Source: an uncultured Porphyromonadaceae bacterium
GTDB taxonomy: Bacteria > Bacteroidota > Bacteroidia > Bacteroidales > Muribaculaceae
NCBI GenBank assembly: GCA_947177595.1
Contig: CAMWUZ010000043.1
Coordinates: 1 to 10,124, forward strand
Direction of reading: 5' to 3'
DNA length: 10,124 bases
Positions 1 through 5,876 of the stretch are shown piece after piece. Position numbers and translations under genes: made by a program. Positions within the stretch are counted from its first letter, which is position 1. The number at the start of each line of letters is the position of its first letter. Under the pieces are notes generated by a model. It saw only the letters and a list, made by a program, of their open reading frames with translations, had not been told where the DNA came from and did not search any database.

Positions 1-17
1 GAATATGAATTATTATG

Positions 18-25
18 CAAAGTTA
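18..25 (-). promoter_or_regulatory. Possible -7 promoter element directed out of the window
   Basis: On the minus strand this reads TAACTTTG, a match to the Bacteroidota -7 consensus TAnnTTTG. It would drive a gene lying to the left of the window, divergent from the gene at 119. I find no TTG at the expected 19-21 nt upstream, so the call rests on the -7 box alone and could be chance in this AT-rich stretch. Confidence 0.25.
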
Positions 26-118
26 AATAAAATCATATAAATCCGTGCAGATTAGTCAACAATCCGGGAGAATAATGCGTTTTACGGGTAAATATCAACT
101 CAAACACAACTATTGAAT

Positions 119-469
119 ATGGAAGACTCTAAGAAAGTGGCTCAAGAAGCCGCACAGGTAAGCGTTGACGCAGCGAAACTCGCCGCTCAGGAAGAAATAG
201 CCGCAGCCAAGGCACAGGCTAAAGAGACAACCGCAGCCGCAAAAAGTGCTTTTGAAGCGACCAAAGAGCAGGCAGCCGCTCAGGTTGCAGCCGCTCAGGA
301 TAAGCTCAATGATATTATGGGACAGGCAAGCGACAAGTTTGCCGATATCAAGGAACAGGCGAGTGAAAAGATGGGGAGCTTTACTGATAAGCTCAAAGAT
401 GTAGCATCTGACCTGCTCGAAAAGGGCGCCAATGCCGCCCACAATCTTGCCGACAAACTGAAAGACTAA
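119..469 (+). CDS. Small Ala/Lys-rich helical protein of ten 11-residue repeats (LEA/apolipoprotein-like)
   Basis: Encodes a 116-residue soluble protein with no signal peptide, transmembrane segment or cysteine. The ATG at 119 is chosen; a TTG six bases upstream is in frame but unnecessary. After six residues the protein divides exactly into ten 11-residue units (7-17 to 106-116). Unit position 2 is always apolar (A, L, F or M) and position 11 is D or E in seven of ten. The first five units are Ala-rich; the last five are more amphipathic, with repeated DKL(K/N)D segments. Eleven-residue periodicity is known from group 3 LEA proteins, alpha-synuclein and apolipoproteins, which form extended amphipathic helices on membranes or in desiccated or stressed proteins. 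Stress protection, or membrane or nucleoid association, is therefore inference; no specific family is recognised. It stands alone: no plus-strand gene follows and a strong hairpin lies 15 bases past the stop. I see no TAnnTTTG box upstream. Confidence 0.8.
   Translation: MEDSKKVAQEAAQVSVDAAKLAAQEEIAAAKAQAKETTAAAKSAFEATKEQAAAQVAAAQDKLNDIMGQASDKFADIKEQASEKMGSFTDKLKDVASDLLEKGANAAHNLADKLKD
272..299 (+). repeat. 15-nt tandem repeat inside the 11-mer-repeat gene
   Basis: The 13-mer GCAGCCGCTCAGG occurs at 272-284 and 287-299, a 15-nt period that encodes AAAQV then AAAQD. Its 10-nt core (GCCGCTCAGG) also appears near 182-191. This suggests local duplication contributed to growth of the Ala-rich part of the protein. 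Confidence 0.6.
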
Positions 470-484
470 GTTAAATTAATATCA

Positions 485-529
485 AAATAGCCTCGCAGGG
501 AGCGTTACCGCTTGTCTGCGAGGCTATTT
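485..529. terminator. Bidirectional rho-independent terminator between convergent genes
   Basis: A perfect 14-bp stem pairs 485-498 with 516-529 (core GCCTCGCAG / CTGCGAGGC). The 17-nt loop holds a second 4-bp stem (501-504 with 509-512). The outer A/T pairs supply a short U-run on either strand. It lies 15 bases after the stop of the 11-mer-repeat gene and 19 bases after the stop of the convergent fucosidase, so it can end both transcripts. Confidence 0.85.
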
Positions 530-548
530 ATATTCTAAAGACGGTGAA

Positions 549-2723
549 TCAGAGGACGGGTAGGATGTCGATTTCTGCGATTACTGCCGGGGCTGAGTCA
601 GCAGTAGCAACCGGAACAATCCTTATATATTTGGTATTGACTTCCTTTGGAAGCACAAACAGTCGCGGTGTGGGGTCGTTAATGAGATTACCGAGCTCCC
701 ATTCGGCTATTTGCTTGAATTTCTTACCATTGTCGCTCACCTCTATTTTAGCTCTTGACACAGCTCCCTTTGCAGAAGGGACAGGAGTGTAAACAAGCGC
801 ACCAATAGGGAGCTTAGAGCCGAGATTTATAACGAGCGATGGCTCATCCTCAGTAGCTGTCCATGCAGTTCCGGCTTTGTTGTCAAACGCTTCATTTCCT
901 TTTCCCGTTGATTGGAAACGGCTCTTGGCATATCCGATTTTCTCTTCAAGAACCGAGCCGGCTGTACCGTCATCAAGTATAGCCACGGCTTTCAGTATTT
1001 TGCCTTCAACAAGCAACGAATCAGGGAATACCGGGCTTCCCGCTCCGGGAGTCGTGCCGTCAAGGGTATAGTGCACCTTGTAGGGGTTGAACATAGCCGA
1101 TGAAATAGATTTTGGCGCTCTGTGCCAATTAAACTGAGAGCTTTTTGGATTTATACGCACTATGCCTTCCGCGTTCCGGTTGCTTTCGAGCTGAGGCGCA
1201 CCAGCCTTATAATAATGTCCGGATATGAGTGATATCTCCGGCTGGAGTCGCGACGACCCAATCTTTATTCTGAATTCGCTTGCCGTAATATCGGGGAAAC
1301 GGAGAATGCGTTTGTGTCCGATATTGGTTGCTTTTGCCACCGGCTGCCATTCGCCGTTGATTTTGGCTTCAAGCGTGTGCTCCTCCACTCTCTCGCCGCT
1401 CTTGTCAATCGGTTCCTTGAGGACTATACGGTTTACGGTGACAGCCTTGGGAAGAGTAACGGTGTATGTCGGGAATTTATCACCGGGATTTATCTCAGAG
1501 TCAATTTTTGCCCCAGCAAAGAGGTCGGTGGAGTAAGTAGCATTTATTCTTCTGCCGACTTCCTTGAGAACACTTACATCAATCGAGTCAAATTCGCCAT
1601 TTTGCGCGGGCGGTATATTAAGAAGGAGAACTGCATTGCCTCCAACAGAACGCTCATATATATCATACACCTCATCGGCACTGCGCACCCGCTGGGTTTT
1701 GTTATCTCTGTAAAACCAGCCTTCGCGGATAGATGTGTCGGTTTCAGGATACTGATAATGGAGGTATTTGGCATTCATTAGCTTCTGACGCGAACCAAGA
1801 TCTTGCTCGGTGAGGTCACCGAACTTGCCCATTGTATCAGGGTCAGCCATGTAAGGTACAATATTCCATTCTGTTTCTCTGGTATTACCGGCTTCATTGC
1901 CACACCATCTCACATCCTCGCGACCGAACACCACAGCATTGGGGGCGACTGTGTGAATGAGTTTTTTCCATGCCGCATAGTCGTATGTCTGACCACCTTT
2001 GCGCTTTGGATGAGCTCCGTCAAACCACACTTCATCTATTGGTCCGTACTCGGTTAGAATCTCAAACAACTGGTTGAGAAAATATTCATTGTAGTCATCC
2101 ACCACAAATTCAAATGTGGTCTTATTTTCAAATGGTCTCCCCTCTACAGGGCGCGGAATAGTGCGAAGCGTCTTCGGGCTGAGATTGCCATACAGCCCCT
2201 CTTCATTTTCAATATGATAAAGGTCAGCCGGAGAGAGATAAACACCCAGTTTCATGCCATATTTATGCGCAGACTCCGACAACGATTTCAAAATATCTCC
2301 GTTACCGTTCATAAAAGGCGAAGACATGATGCCGTGCTTTGTATATCGGCTCTGCCAAAGCACATAACCGTCATGATGCTTGACCGTGAGGATAATCATC
2401 TTCATTCCTGCATCTTTCATAGCCTTGACCCACTGGTCTGTATCCAGCCCTGTGGGATTGAACAACGCGGGGTCTTCCTTCCCTGTTCCCCACTCCATTT
2501 TAGTGAAAGTATTTGGACCGAAATGCACGAATGCAATAAATTCACGGTCAAGACCTGCCATCTGATTACGGGAAGGAATAACATGTGCAGCCTTAGCGAT
2601 TATCACTTCGGGAGTATCCTCCGGATTAATCTTGATAGTATTTGCAAAGGGTATTGTATCCTGATCCGCAACCGCCGGCAGAGCACAGAGCAACCCAATT
2701 ACTGAGGCAAATATTTTATTCAT
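549..2723 (-). CDS. Secreted GH29 alpha-L-fucosidase with C-terminal sugar-binding domains
   Basis: Hydrolyses terminal alpha-linked L-fucose from glycans by a retaining mechanism. The product is 724 residues. Residues 1-19 form a Sec signal peptide ending in AVA, with no lipobox, so it is exported to the periplasm or beyond. The GH29 catalytic domain spans about 45-395: VHFGPNTF (His67), KHHDGY (His116-His117) and VWFDGA, whose Asp235 is the expected nucleophile. The acid/base is probably a Glu in the GNEAGNTRETEW segment (277-285), not assigned further. A galactose-binding-like domain follows (about 405-505), then a chitobiase/hexosaminidase C-terminal-type module (about 545-597, HYTLDGTTP), then an F5/8 type C-like domain (about 600-724). 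This layout resembles the Bacteroidota GH29-B group, which prefers branched alpha-1,3/1,4-fucose; the subfamily is inferred. The start at 2723 is chosen because it begins the signal peptide, while an earlier in-frame ATG at 2753 overlaps the -7 box. No SusC/SusD genes are adjacent. Confidence 0.93.
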   Translation of the reverse strand: MNKIFASVIGLLCALPAVADQDTIPFANTIKINPEDTPEVIIAKAAHVIPSRNQMAGLDREFIAFVHFGPNTFTKMEWGTGKEDPALFNPTGLDTDQWVKAMKDAGMKMIILTVKHHDGYVLWQSRYTKHGIMSSPFMNGNGDILKSLSESAHKYGMKLGVYLSPADLYHIENEEGLYGNLSPKTLRTIPRPVEGRPFENKTTFEFVVDDYNEYFLNQLFEILTEYGPIDEVWFDGAHPKRKGGQTYDYAAWKKLIHTVAPNAVVFGREDVRWCGNEAGNTRETEWNIVPYMADPDTMGKFGDLTEQDLGSRQKLMNAKYLHYQYPETDTSIREGWFYRDNKTQRVRSADEVYDIYERSVGGNAVLLLNIPPAQNGEFDSIDVSVLKEVGRRINATYSTDLFAGAKIDSEINPGDKFPTYTVTLPKAVTVNRIVLKEPIDKSGERVEEHTLEAKINGEWQPVAKATNIGHKRILRFPDITASEFRIKIGSSRLQPEISLISGHYYKAGAPQLESNRNAEGIVRINPKSSQFNWHRAPKSISSAMFNPYKVHYTLDGTTPGAGSPVFPDSLLVEGKILKAVAILDDGTAGSVLEEKIGYAKSRFQSTGKGNEAFDNKAGTAWTATEDEPSLVINLGSKLPIGALVYTPVPSAKGAVSRAKIEVSDNGKKFKQIAEWELGNLINDPTPRLFVLPKEVNTKYIRIVPVATADSAPAVIAEIDILPVL

Positions 2724-2750
2724 GGTTATAGATAATTTTATGTTATAGCA

Positions 2751-2758
2751 CAAAGATA
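2751..2758 (-). promoter_or_regulatory. -7 promoter element of the fucosidase gene
   Basis: Minus-strand TATCTTTG matches TAnnTTTG and lies 28 bases before the ATG at 2723, giving a leader of roughly 20 bases. No clear TTG is present at the -33 position. It sits directly after the ferredoxin terminator's U-run, so the fucosidase is probably an independent transcription unit. Confidence 0.55.
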
Positions 2759-2761
2759 AAT

Positions 2762-2799
2762 AAAAAAGAGGTTATGCCGACATATGACACAACCTCTTT
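2762..2799 (-). terminator. Rho-independent terminator of the small ferredoxin gene
   Basis: On the minus strand AAAGAGGTT (2799-2791) pairs with AACCTCTTT (2773-2765), followed by a run of Ts reaching 2762. The loop can add two further pairs. It lies 24 bases after the ferredoxin stop and ends a few bases before the fucosidase -7 box. Confidence 0.8.
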
Positions 2800-2822
2800 A
2801 ATGTTTTTTATTTTCCTGTAGA

Positions 2823-2990
2823 TTAGCCCGGGAAAATAGCTTCGCTGGGACAAACTTCCGCACAAGAACCGCACTCAATGCAAGTGTCGGGATCGATGTG
2901 GTAGATGTCGCCTTCAGAAATAGCCTCTACGGGACAAACAGGAAGACAGGTGCCGCAAGCGACGCATTTGTCAGAAATAACGTATGCCAT
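2823..2990 (-). CDS. 2[4Fe-4S] ferredoxin, 55 residues
   Basis: A small cytoplasmic electron carrier of the clostridial/bacterial 2[4Fe-4S] type. The 55-residue translation contains two complete cluster motifs: Cys9-x2-Cys12-x2-Cys15-x3-Cys19-Pro and Cys37-x2-Cys40-x2-Cys43-x3-Cys47-Pro. Each cluster takes three cysteines from one motif and the fourth from the other. The near-symmetric halves and the length match the family's usual 55-60 residues. The ATG at 2990-2988 is followed by the typical MAYVI start. It lies 95 bases downstream of the oxidoreductase gamma gene on the same strand, with its own promoter and terminator. It is therefore likely an abundant monocistronic ferredoxin that can accept electrons from the oxidoreductase and pass them to hydrogenase, Rnf-type or other redox partners. 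That partnership is inference from position and chemistry. Confidence 0.95.
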   Translation of the reverse strand: MAYVISDKCVACGTCLPVCPVEAISEGDIYHIDPDTCIECGSCAEVCPSEAIFPG

Positions 2991-3036
2991 AATTGCAATT
3001 GGATAATTTAGTTATACGAATAGTATTAATACGTTG

Positions 3037-3066
3037 CAAAAGTAGAAAGAATCTTTGAACCTGCAA
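3037..3066 (-). promoter_or_regulatory. Bacteroidota-type promoter of the small ferredoxin gene
   Basis: The minus strand has TTG at 3066-3064 and TACTTTTG at 3044-3037, separated by 19 nt. This fits the Bacteroides sigma-ABfr consensus TTG-N19-21-TAnnTTTG. The start site would fall near 3030, giving a leader of about 40 bases. It is the best promoter match in the window. Confidence 0.75.
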
Positions 3067-3085
3067 CATCCGCACCATTTTTTTC

Positions 3086-3625
3086 TTACAATTTCACTAA
3101 ATCCATTCCTTTAGTGATAGCCTGACGGTTGAGATCAAGAAGGTGATGATGTCGTGCCGGAAGCACCTTTTTCAATCCGGTCATCACACTTTCCAACGGC
3201 ACTACGGGTCTGATTTTCAACAGTGCGCCAAGCACAATCATATTGTACGTCTTAGCATTTTTAAAATCAAACGTCGCTTCCATCGCATCAACTTTATAAA
3301 CATTGATATCGGTACGTGTCGGAGAACGATGAATACCGTATGAATCATAAATCAGGGTTCCGCCGGGCTTAACCTTGCTTTCAAATTTGTCAAGGCTCTG
3401 CTGATTGAGAATCACCGCAGTATCAAAGGTGTCAAGCACCGGTGAACTAATCTGTTTGTCGCTGAGAATAACGGTGACATTTGCAGTGCCGCCACGCTGC
3501 TCGGGACCGTAAGATGGCATCCATGTGACTTCCAGATTATCGGTGAGAGCAGCGTAAGCAAGAATCTTACCCATTGACAACACTCCCTGTCCTCCAAATC
3601 CGGCTATGATTATCTCTTCTTTCAT
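3086..3625 (-). CDS. 2-oxoacid:ferredoxin oxidoreductase, gamma subunit
   Basis: The gamma (domain III-like) subunit of a heterotetrameric 2-oxoacid:ferredoxin oxidoreductase, cytoplasmic. The complex oxidatively decarboxylates a 2-oxoacid to acyl-CoA and reduces ferredoxin; gamma contributes to CoA binding and subunit assembly. The 179 residues are the normal length. Seen in the sequence: the N-terminal GFGGQGV glycine loop (9-15) after a beta strand, PSYGPEQRGG (37-46), and the DSYGI and MIVLGAL segments typical of PF01558. Its ATG overlaps the beta stop codon by one base (TAATG), indicating translational coupling. It is the last gene of the delta-alpha-beta-gamma operon. No hairpin terminator follows, so some read-through into the ferredoxin gene 95 bases on is possible. 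korC and vorA are both used for such genes, and the substrate cannot be read from this subunit. Confidence 0.93.
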   Translation of the reverse strand: MKEEIIIAGFGGQGVLSMGKILAYAALTDNLEVTWMPSYGPEQRGGTANVTVILSDKQISSPVLDTFDTAVILNQQSLDKFESKVKPGGTLIYDSYGIHRSPTRTDINVYKVDAMEATFDFKNAKTYNMIVLGALLKIRPVVPLESVMTGLKKVLPARHHHLLDLNRQAITKGMDLVKL

Positions 3626-4392
3626 TATTCTTCATTTTTAAGATCACCGGGAGGATAAGCTGGGAACATATTCTCCACCATCCATTCATTGGCTTTAGCC
3701 GGAGACATTTTCCAGCCGCTATTGCAGGTGCTCACCACCTCTACCACCGATGTGCCTTTACCCGCGAGACTGTTTTCAAATGCCTTGCGTATCGCCTGCT
3801 TTGTCTTACGGACTGTAGCCGGCGTGTGAACGCTCTGCCTGGTCACATAGCAGGTACCAGGTAGCTGCGCGAGCAATTCGGTAATTTTGAGAGGATAGCC
3901 ATTAAGGTCAACCCTTCTTCCGTATGGAGTTGTAGATGTGGTCATTCCTTCAAGAGTAGTAGGTGCCATCTGCCCGCCTGTCATGCCGTAGATTCCGTTA
4001 TTTATAAAAATAATGGTGATGTTTTCGCCTCTGTTAGCGGCATGGATAGTCTCAGCAGTACCAATTGCAGCCAGATCGCCATCACCCTGATATGTAAATA
4101 CCAGACGGTCGGGATTAAGGCGCCTGACAGCGGTCGCCACCGCGGGAGCTCTTCCGTGAGCTGCCTCAATCCAGTCAACATCAATATAGCTGTATGCAAA
4201 AACAGCACATCCCACCGGAGCTATGCCTATGGTCTTGTGCTCTACTCCCATCTCTTCAATCACCTCTGCCACAAGACGGTGAACCACTCCGTGGCTACAT
4301 CCCGGGCAGTAGTGCATATTATTGTCGTTCAAGAGTCTCGGCTTGCTGTAAACCAGATTCTCCGGACGTTTTATATATTCGTTATTCTCCAT
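3625..4392 (-). CDS. korB: 2-oxoacid:ferredoxin oxidoreductase, beta subunit (TPP-binding)
   Basis: Catalytic beta subunit carrying thiamine pyrophosphate and, by family precedent, a proximal [4Fe-4S] cluster. The TPP motif begins GDGD at 103-106 and ends at FINNGIYGMTGGQ (Asn131-Asn132), the standard GDG-x~25-NN spacing. Candidate cluster ligands are Cys29 and Cys32 (CPGC), Cys62 (VGC) and Cys223 (STCNSGW), a spacing like that of characterised archaeal beta subunits. The 255 residues are typical for KorB/VorA-type beta subunits lacking the fused domains of pyruvate oxidoreductase. The alpha stop lies 6 bases upstream and the gamma start overlaps its own stop, so all are made from one message. 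The sequence resembles the Bacteroidota 2-oxoglutarate-annotated subunits, hence the symbol, but a branched-chain 2-oxoacid remains possible. Confidence 0.94.
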   Translation of the reverse strand: MENNEYIKRPENLVYSKPRLLNDNNMHYCPGCSHGVVHRLVAEVIEEMGVEHKTIGIAPVGCAVFAYSYIDVDWIEAAHGRAPAVATAVRRLNPDRLVFTYQGDGDLAAIGTAETIHAANRGENITIIFINNGIYGMTGGQMAPTTLEGMTTSTTPYGRRVDLNGYPLKITELLAQLPGTCYVTRQSVHTPATVRKTKQAIRKAFENSLAGKGTSVVEVVSTCNSGWKMSPAKANEWMVENMFPAYPPGDLKNEE

Positions 4393-4398
4393 CTGCTT

Positions 4399-5484
4399 TT
4401 ATTTGGATTTGAGAAAGCGGTCTTCAAACGCATCAAGCACCTCCTGCGGATTGGGAACAATACCTCCGAGACGACCGAAATGATAAACGGGCACTCTGTC
4501 TTTAGCCGCCATGCGCACATCTTCGATCATCTGCCCCGCATTAAGCTCCACAACGAGAATTCCTTTTACCTTTTTACTCAATTCCGAGATAATCTCTTCG
4601 GGGAAAGGCCACAGTGTTACAGGACGTACAAGACCAATCTTTATGCCCCGTTCTCTCGCATCTTCAATGGCCTTGAGGCATATACGGGCTATAGAGCCGA
4701 ATGCCACAATTAGATATTCCGCATCTTCAGTGTGATACTCCTTGTATCTAACCTCGTTGCGCTTAATCAAATCATAGGTCTGCTGGTAGCGCCTGTTGTT
4801 CTCCTCCATTTTATAGCTATCCAGCTCCAAAGTGGTGAGAACATTAGGTTTTCTCCACTCCGGACGACCGGTCACAGCCCAGGGGCACTGCTCCGCAATC
4901 TCCTGCTCGGTTCTTCTCGGACGCGCGGGCGGAAGGACAACCTTCTCCATCATCTGACCCACAATACCGTCGGCAAGCATCATTACAGGTGTGCGGTATT
5001 TGAATGCAAGGTCAAAGCCAAGTCCAACAAAATCCGCCATTTCCTGAACCGTAGCCGGGGCAAGGACTATAAAATGATAATCGCCGTGTCCGCCTCCCTT
5101 AGTAGCCTGAAAATAATCTGCCTGCGAGGGGTGGATGGTTCCGAGACCGGGACCGCCTCTCATCACATTGACAACAAGAGCCGGCAGCTCTCCGGCAGCT
5201 ATATATGAGAGCCCCTCCTGCATGAGACTGACTCCCGGACTTGAAGATGAGGTCATCACAGCTTTACCTGTGGAAGCGCCGCCATATACCATATTGATAG
5301 CCGCGACCTCGCTCTCTGCCTGAAGCACAACCATACCGGTGGTTTCCCACGGCATCAATTCCTCAAGAGTTTCGAGCACTTCGCTCTGAGGGGTTATAGG
5401 GTAACCGAAGTAACCGTCCACTCCGTATCTCACGGCTGCGTGGGCGATTGCCTCATTACCTTTCATCAGTCTAACTTCTTCCAT
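4399..5484 (-). CDS. korA: 2-oxoacid:ferredoxin oxidoreductase, alpha subunit (KorA/VorB type)
   Basis: Alpha subunit of the CoA-dependent 2-oxoacid:ferredoxin oxidoreductase, combining the pyrimidine-binding domain I and domain II. With the ATG at 5484 the product has 361 residues. Seen: MKGNEAIAHAA at the N-terminus, YPITPQSE (28-35) whose Thr31 matches the substrate-binding threonine of the YPITP family motif, LQAESEVAAIN around Glu57-Glu59, SSSSPGVSLMQEG, MRGGPGLGT (108-116) and KGGGHGDY. The C-terminal half has the FGSIAR and VRPVTLWPFP segments of domain II. An in-frame ATG at 5508 adds eight residues not part of the conserved core. I prefer 5484 because the family begins just before the MKGNE segment and the preceding bases are A-rich; 5508 has a weak AAAGG upstream and cannot be excluded. 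Automated annotation often calls this family VorB (3-methyl-2-oxobutanoate); 2-oxoglutarate is the main alternative. Confidence 0.94.
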   Translation of the reverse strand: MEEVRLMKGNEAIAHAAVRYGVDGYFGYPITPQSEVLETLEELMPWETTGMVVLQAESEVAAINMVYGGASTGKAVMTSSSSPGVSLMQEGLSYIAAGELPALVVNVMRGGPGLGTIHPSQADYFQATKGGGHGDYHFIVLAPATVQEMADFVGLGFDLAFKYRTPVMMLADGIVGQMMEKVVLPPARPRRTEQEIAEQCPWAVTGRPEWRKPNVLTTLELDSYKMEENNRRYQQTYDLIKRNEVRYKEYHTEDAEYLIVAFGSIARICLKAIEDARERGIKIGLVRPVTLWPFPEEIISELSKKVKGILVVELNAGQMIEDVRMAAKDRVPVYHFGRLGGIVPNPQEVLDAFEDRFLKSK

Positions 5485-5515
5485 TTTTCTTTCTGGGGAA
5501 AATACCATAGAACTT

Positions 5516-5749
5516 CTACCTTTCAGGCATTAGACGATAAACTGCGATGCAGCCATCAGGACACACGGCGGCACAAGCGGCACACCCTATACAAGCCTGT
5601 GGATTGGAAGCAAACGCAAAATGGTAGCCACGGTTATTTACCTCTTTGGGCTGGAGAGAAAGAACCTGCACGGGGCACGCAACCACGCATAGGTCGCAGC
5701 CCTTACAGCGCTCAGAGTTAATATCAACAGCTCCTTTAGCTTTTGCCAT
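5516..5749 (-). CDS. korD: 2-oxoacid:ferredoxin oxidoreductase, delta (ferredoxin-like) subunit
   Basis: A 77-residue 2[4Fe-4S] protein that acts as the electron-exit subunit of the oxidoreductase. The two motifs are Cys15-x2-Cys18-x2-Cys21-x3-Cys25-Pro and Cys53-x2-Cys56-x2-Cys59-x3-Cys63-Pro, with an extra Cys67 after the second. The 27-residue linker between motifs is longer than in the 55-residue ferredoxin at 2823-2990 (17 residues), and there is a short Lys-rich N-terminal tail, as in delta subunits. It is the first gene of the operon, 31 bases before the preferred alpha start (7 bases before the alternative one), and it directly follows the promoter region. That position and length favour an integral subunit over a free ferredoxin. 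Confidence 0.93.
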   Translation of the reverse strand: MAKAKGAVDINSERCKGCDLCVVACPVQVLSLQPKEVNNRGYHFAFASNPQACIGCAACAAVCPDGCIAVYRLMPER

Positions 5750-5790
5750 ATCGGTTTTTACCGTTTAAATATTAGTTTTATTCAGTAATG

Positions 5791-5818
5791 CAAAATTACA
5801 TCTTTTTTTAGATAACAA
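5791..5818 (-). promoter_or_regulatory. Promoter of the oxidoreductase operon
   Basis: The minus strand has TAATTTTG at 5798-5791 (TAnnTTTG) and TTG at 5818-5816, with a 17-nt spacer, slightly below the usual 19-21. The predicted start near 5784 gives a leader of about 35 bases before korD. The TTG lies inside the dyad at 5808-5828. Confidence 0.6.
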
Positions 5819-5828
5819 TGTTATTTAA
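5808..5828. promoter_or_regulatory. Candidate operator dyad over the oxidoreductase promoter
   Basis: ATAAC (5812-5816) and GTTAT (5820-5824) form a perfect inverted repeat around AAT. TTA (5808-5810) and TAA (5826-5828) extend it to 21 bases with one mismatched pair. It covers the -33 element, so a bound dimer could repress or contact polymerase. The stem is too short and AT-rich to be a convincing terminator for the helicase gene. The regulator is unknown. Confidence 0.35.
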
Positions 5829-5876
5829 CACATAGTTAACCTATGGCACACTAAATGGTAAAATGTGCGATTATTC

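Noticed and set aside
110..442. Cys- and Leu-rich minus-strand frame opposite the 11-mer-repeat gene
   Set aside because: The Cys/Leu/Gly richness is the reverse complement of repeated Ala/Gln/Lys codons. The sense frame has perfect 11-residue periodicity and a terminator.
2724..2753. Upstream in-frame ATG for the fucosidase
   Set aside because: It adds ten residues in front of a good signal peptide and lies within the -7 promoter box.
4042..4713. A 223-codon plus-strand open frame antisense to korA/korB
   Set aside because: It spans the junction of two clear oxidoreductase genes and its translation shows no domain or signal; it is a shadow of their codon use.
5846..5868. GCACA/TGTGC inverted repeat after the helicase gene as a terminator
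   Set aside because: Only a 5-bp stem with a 13-nt loop and no U-run; too weak to call.
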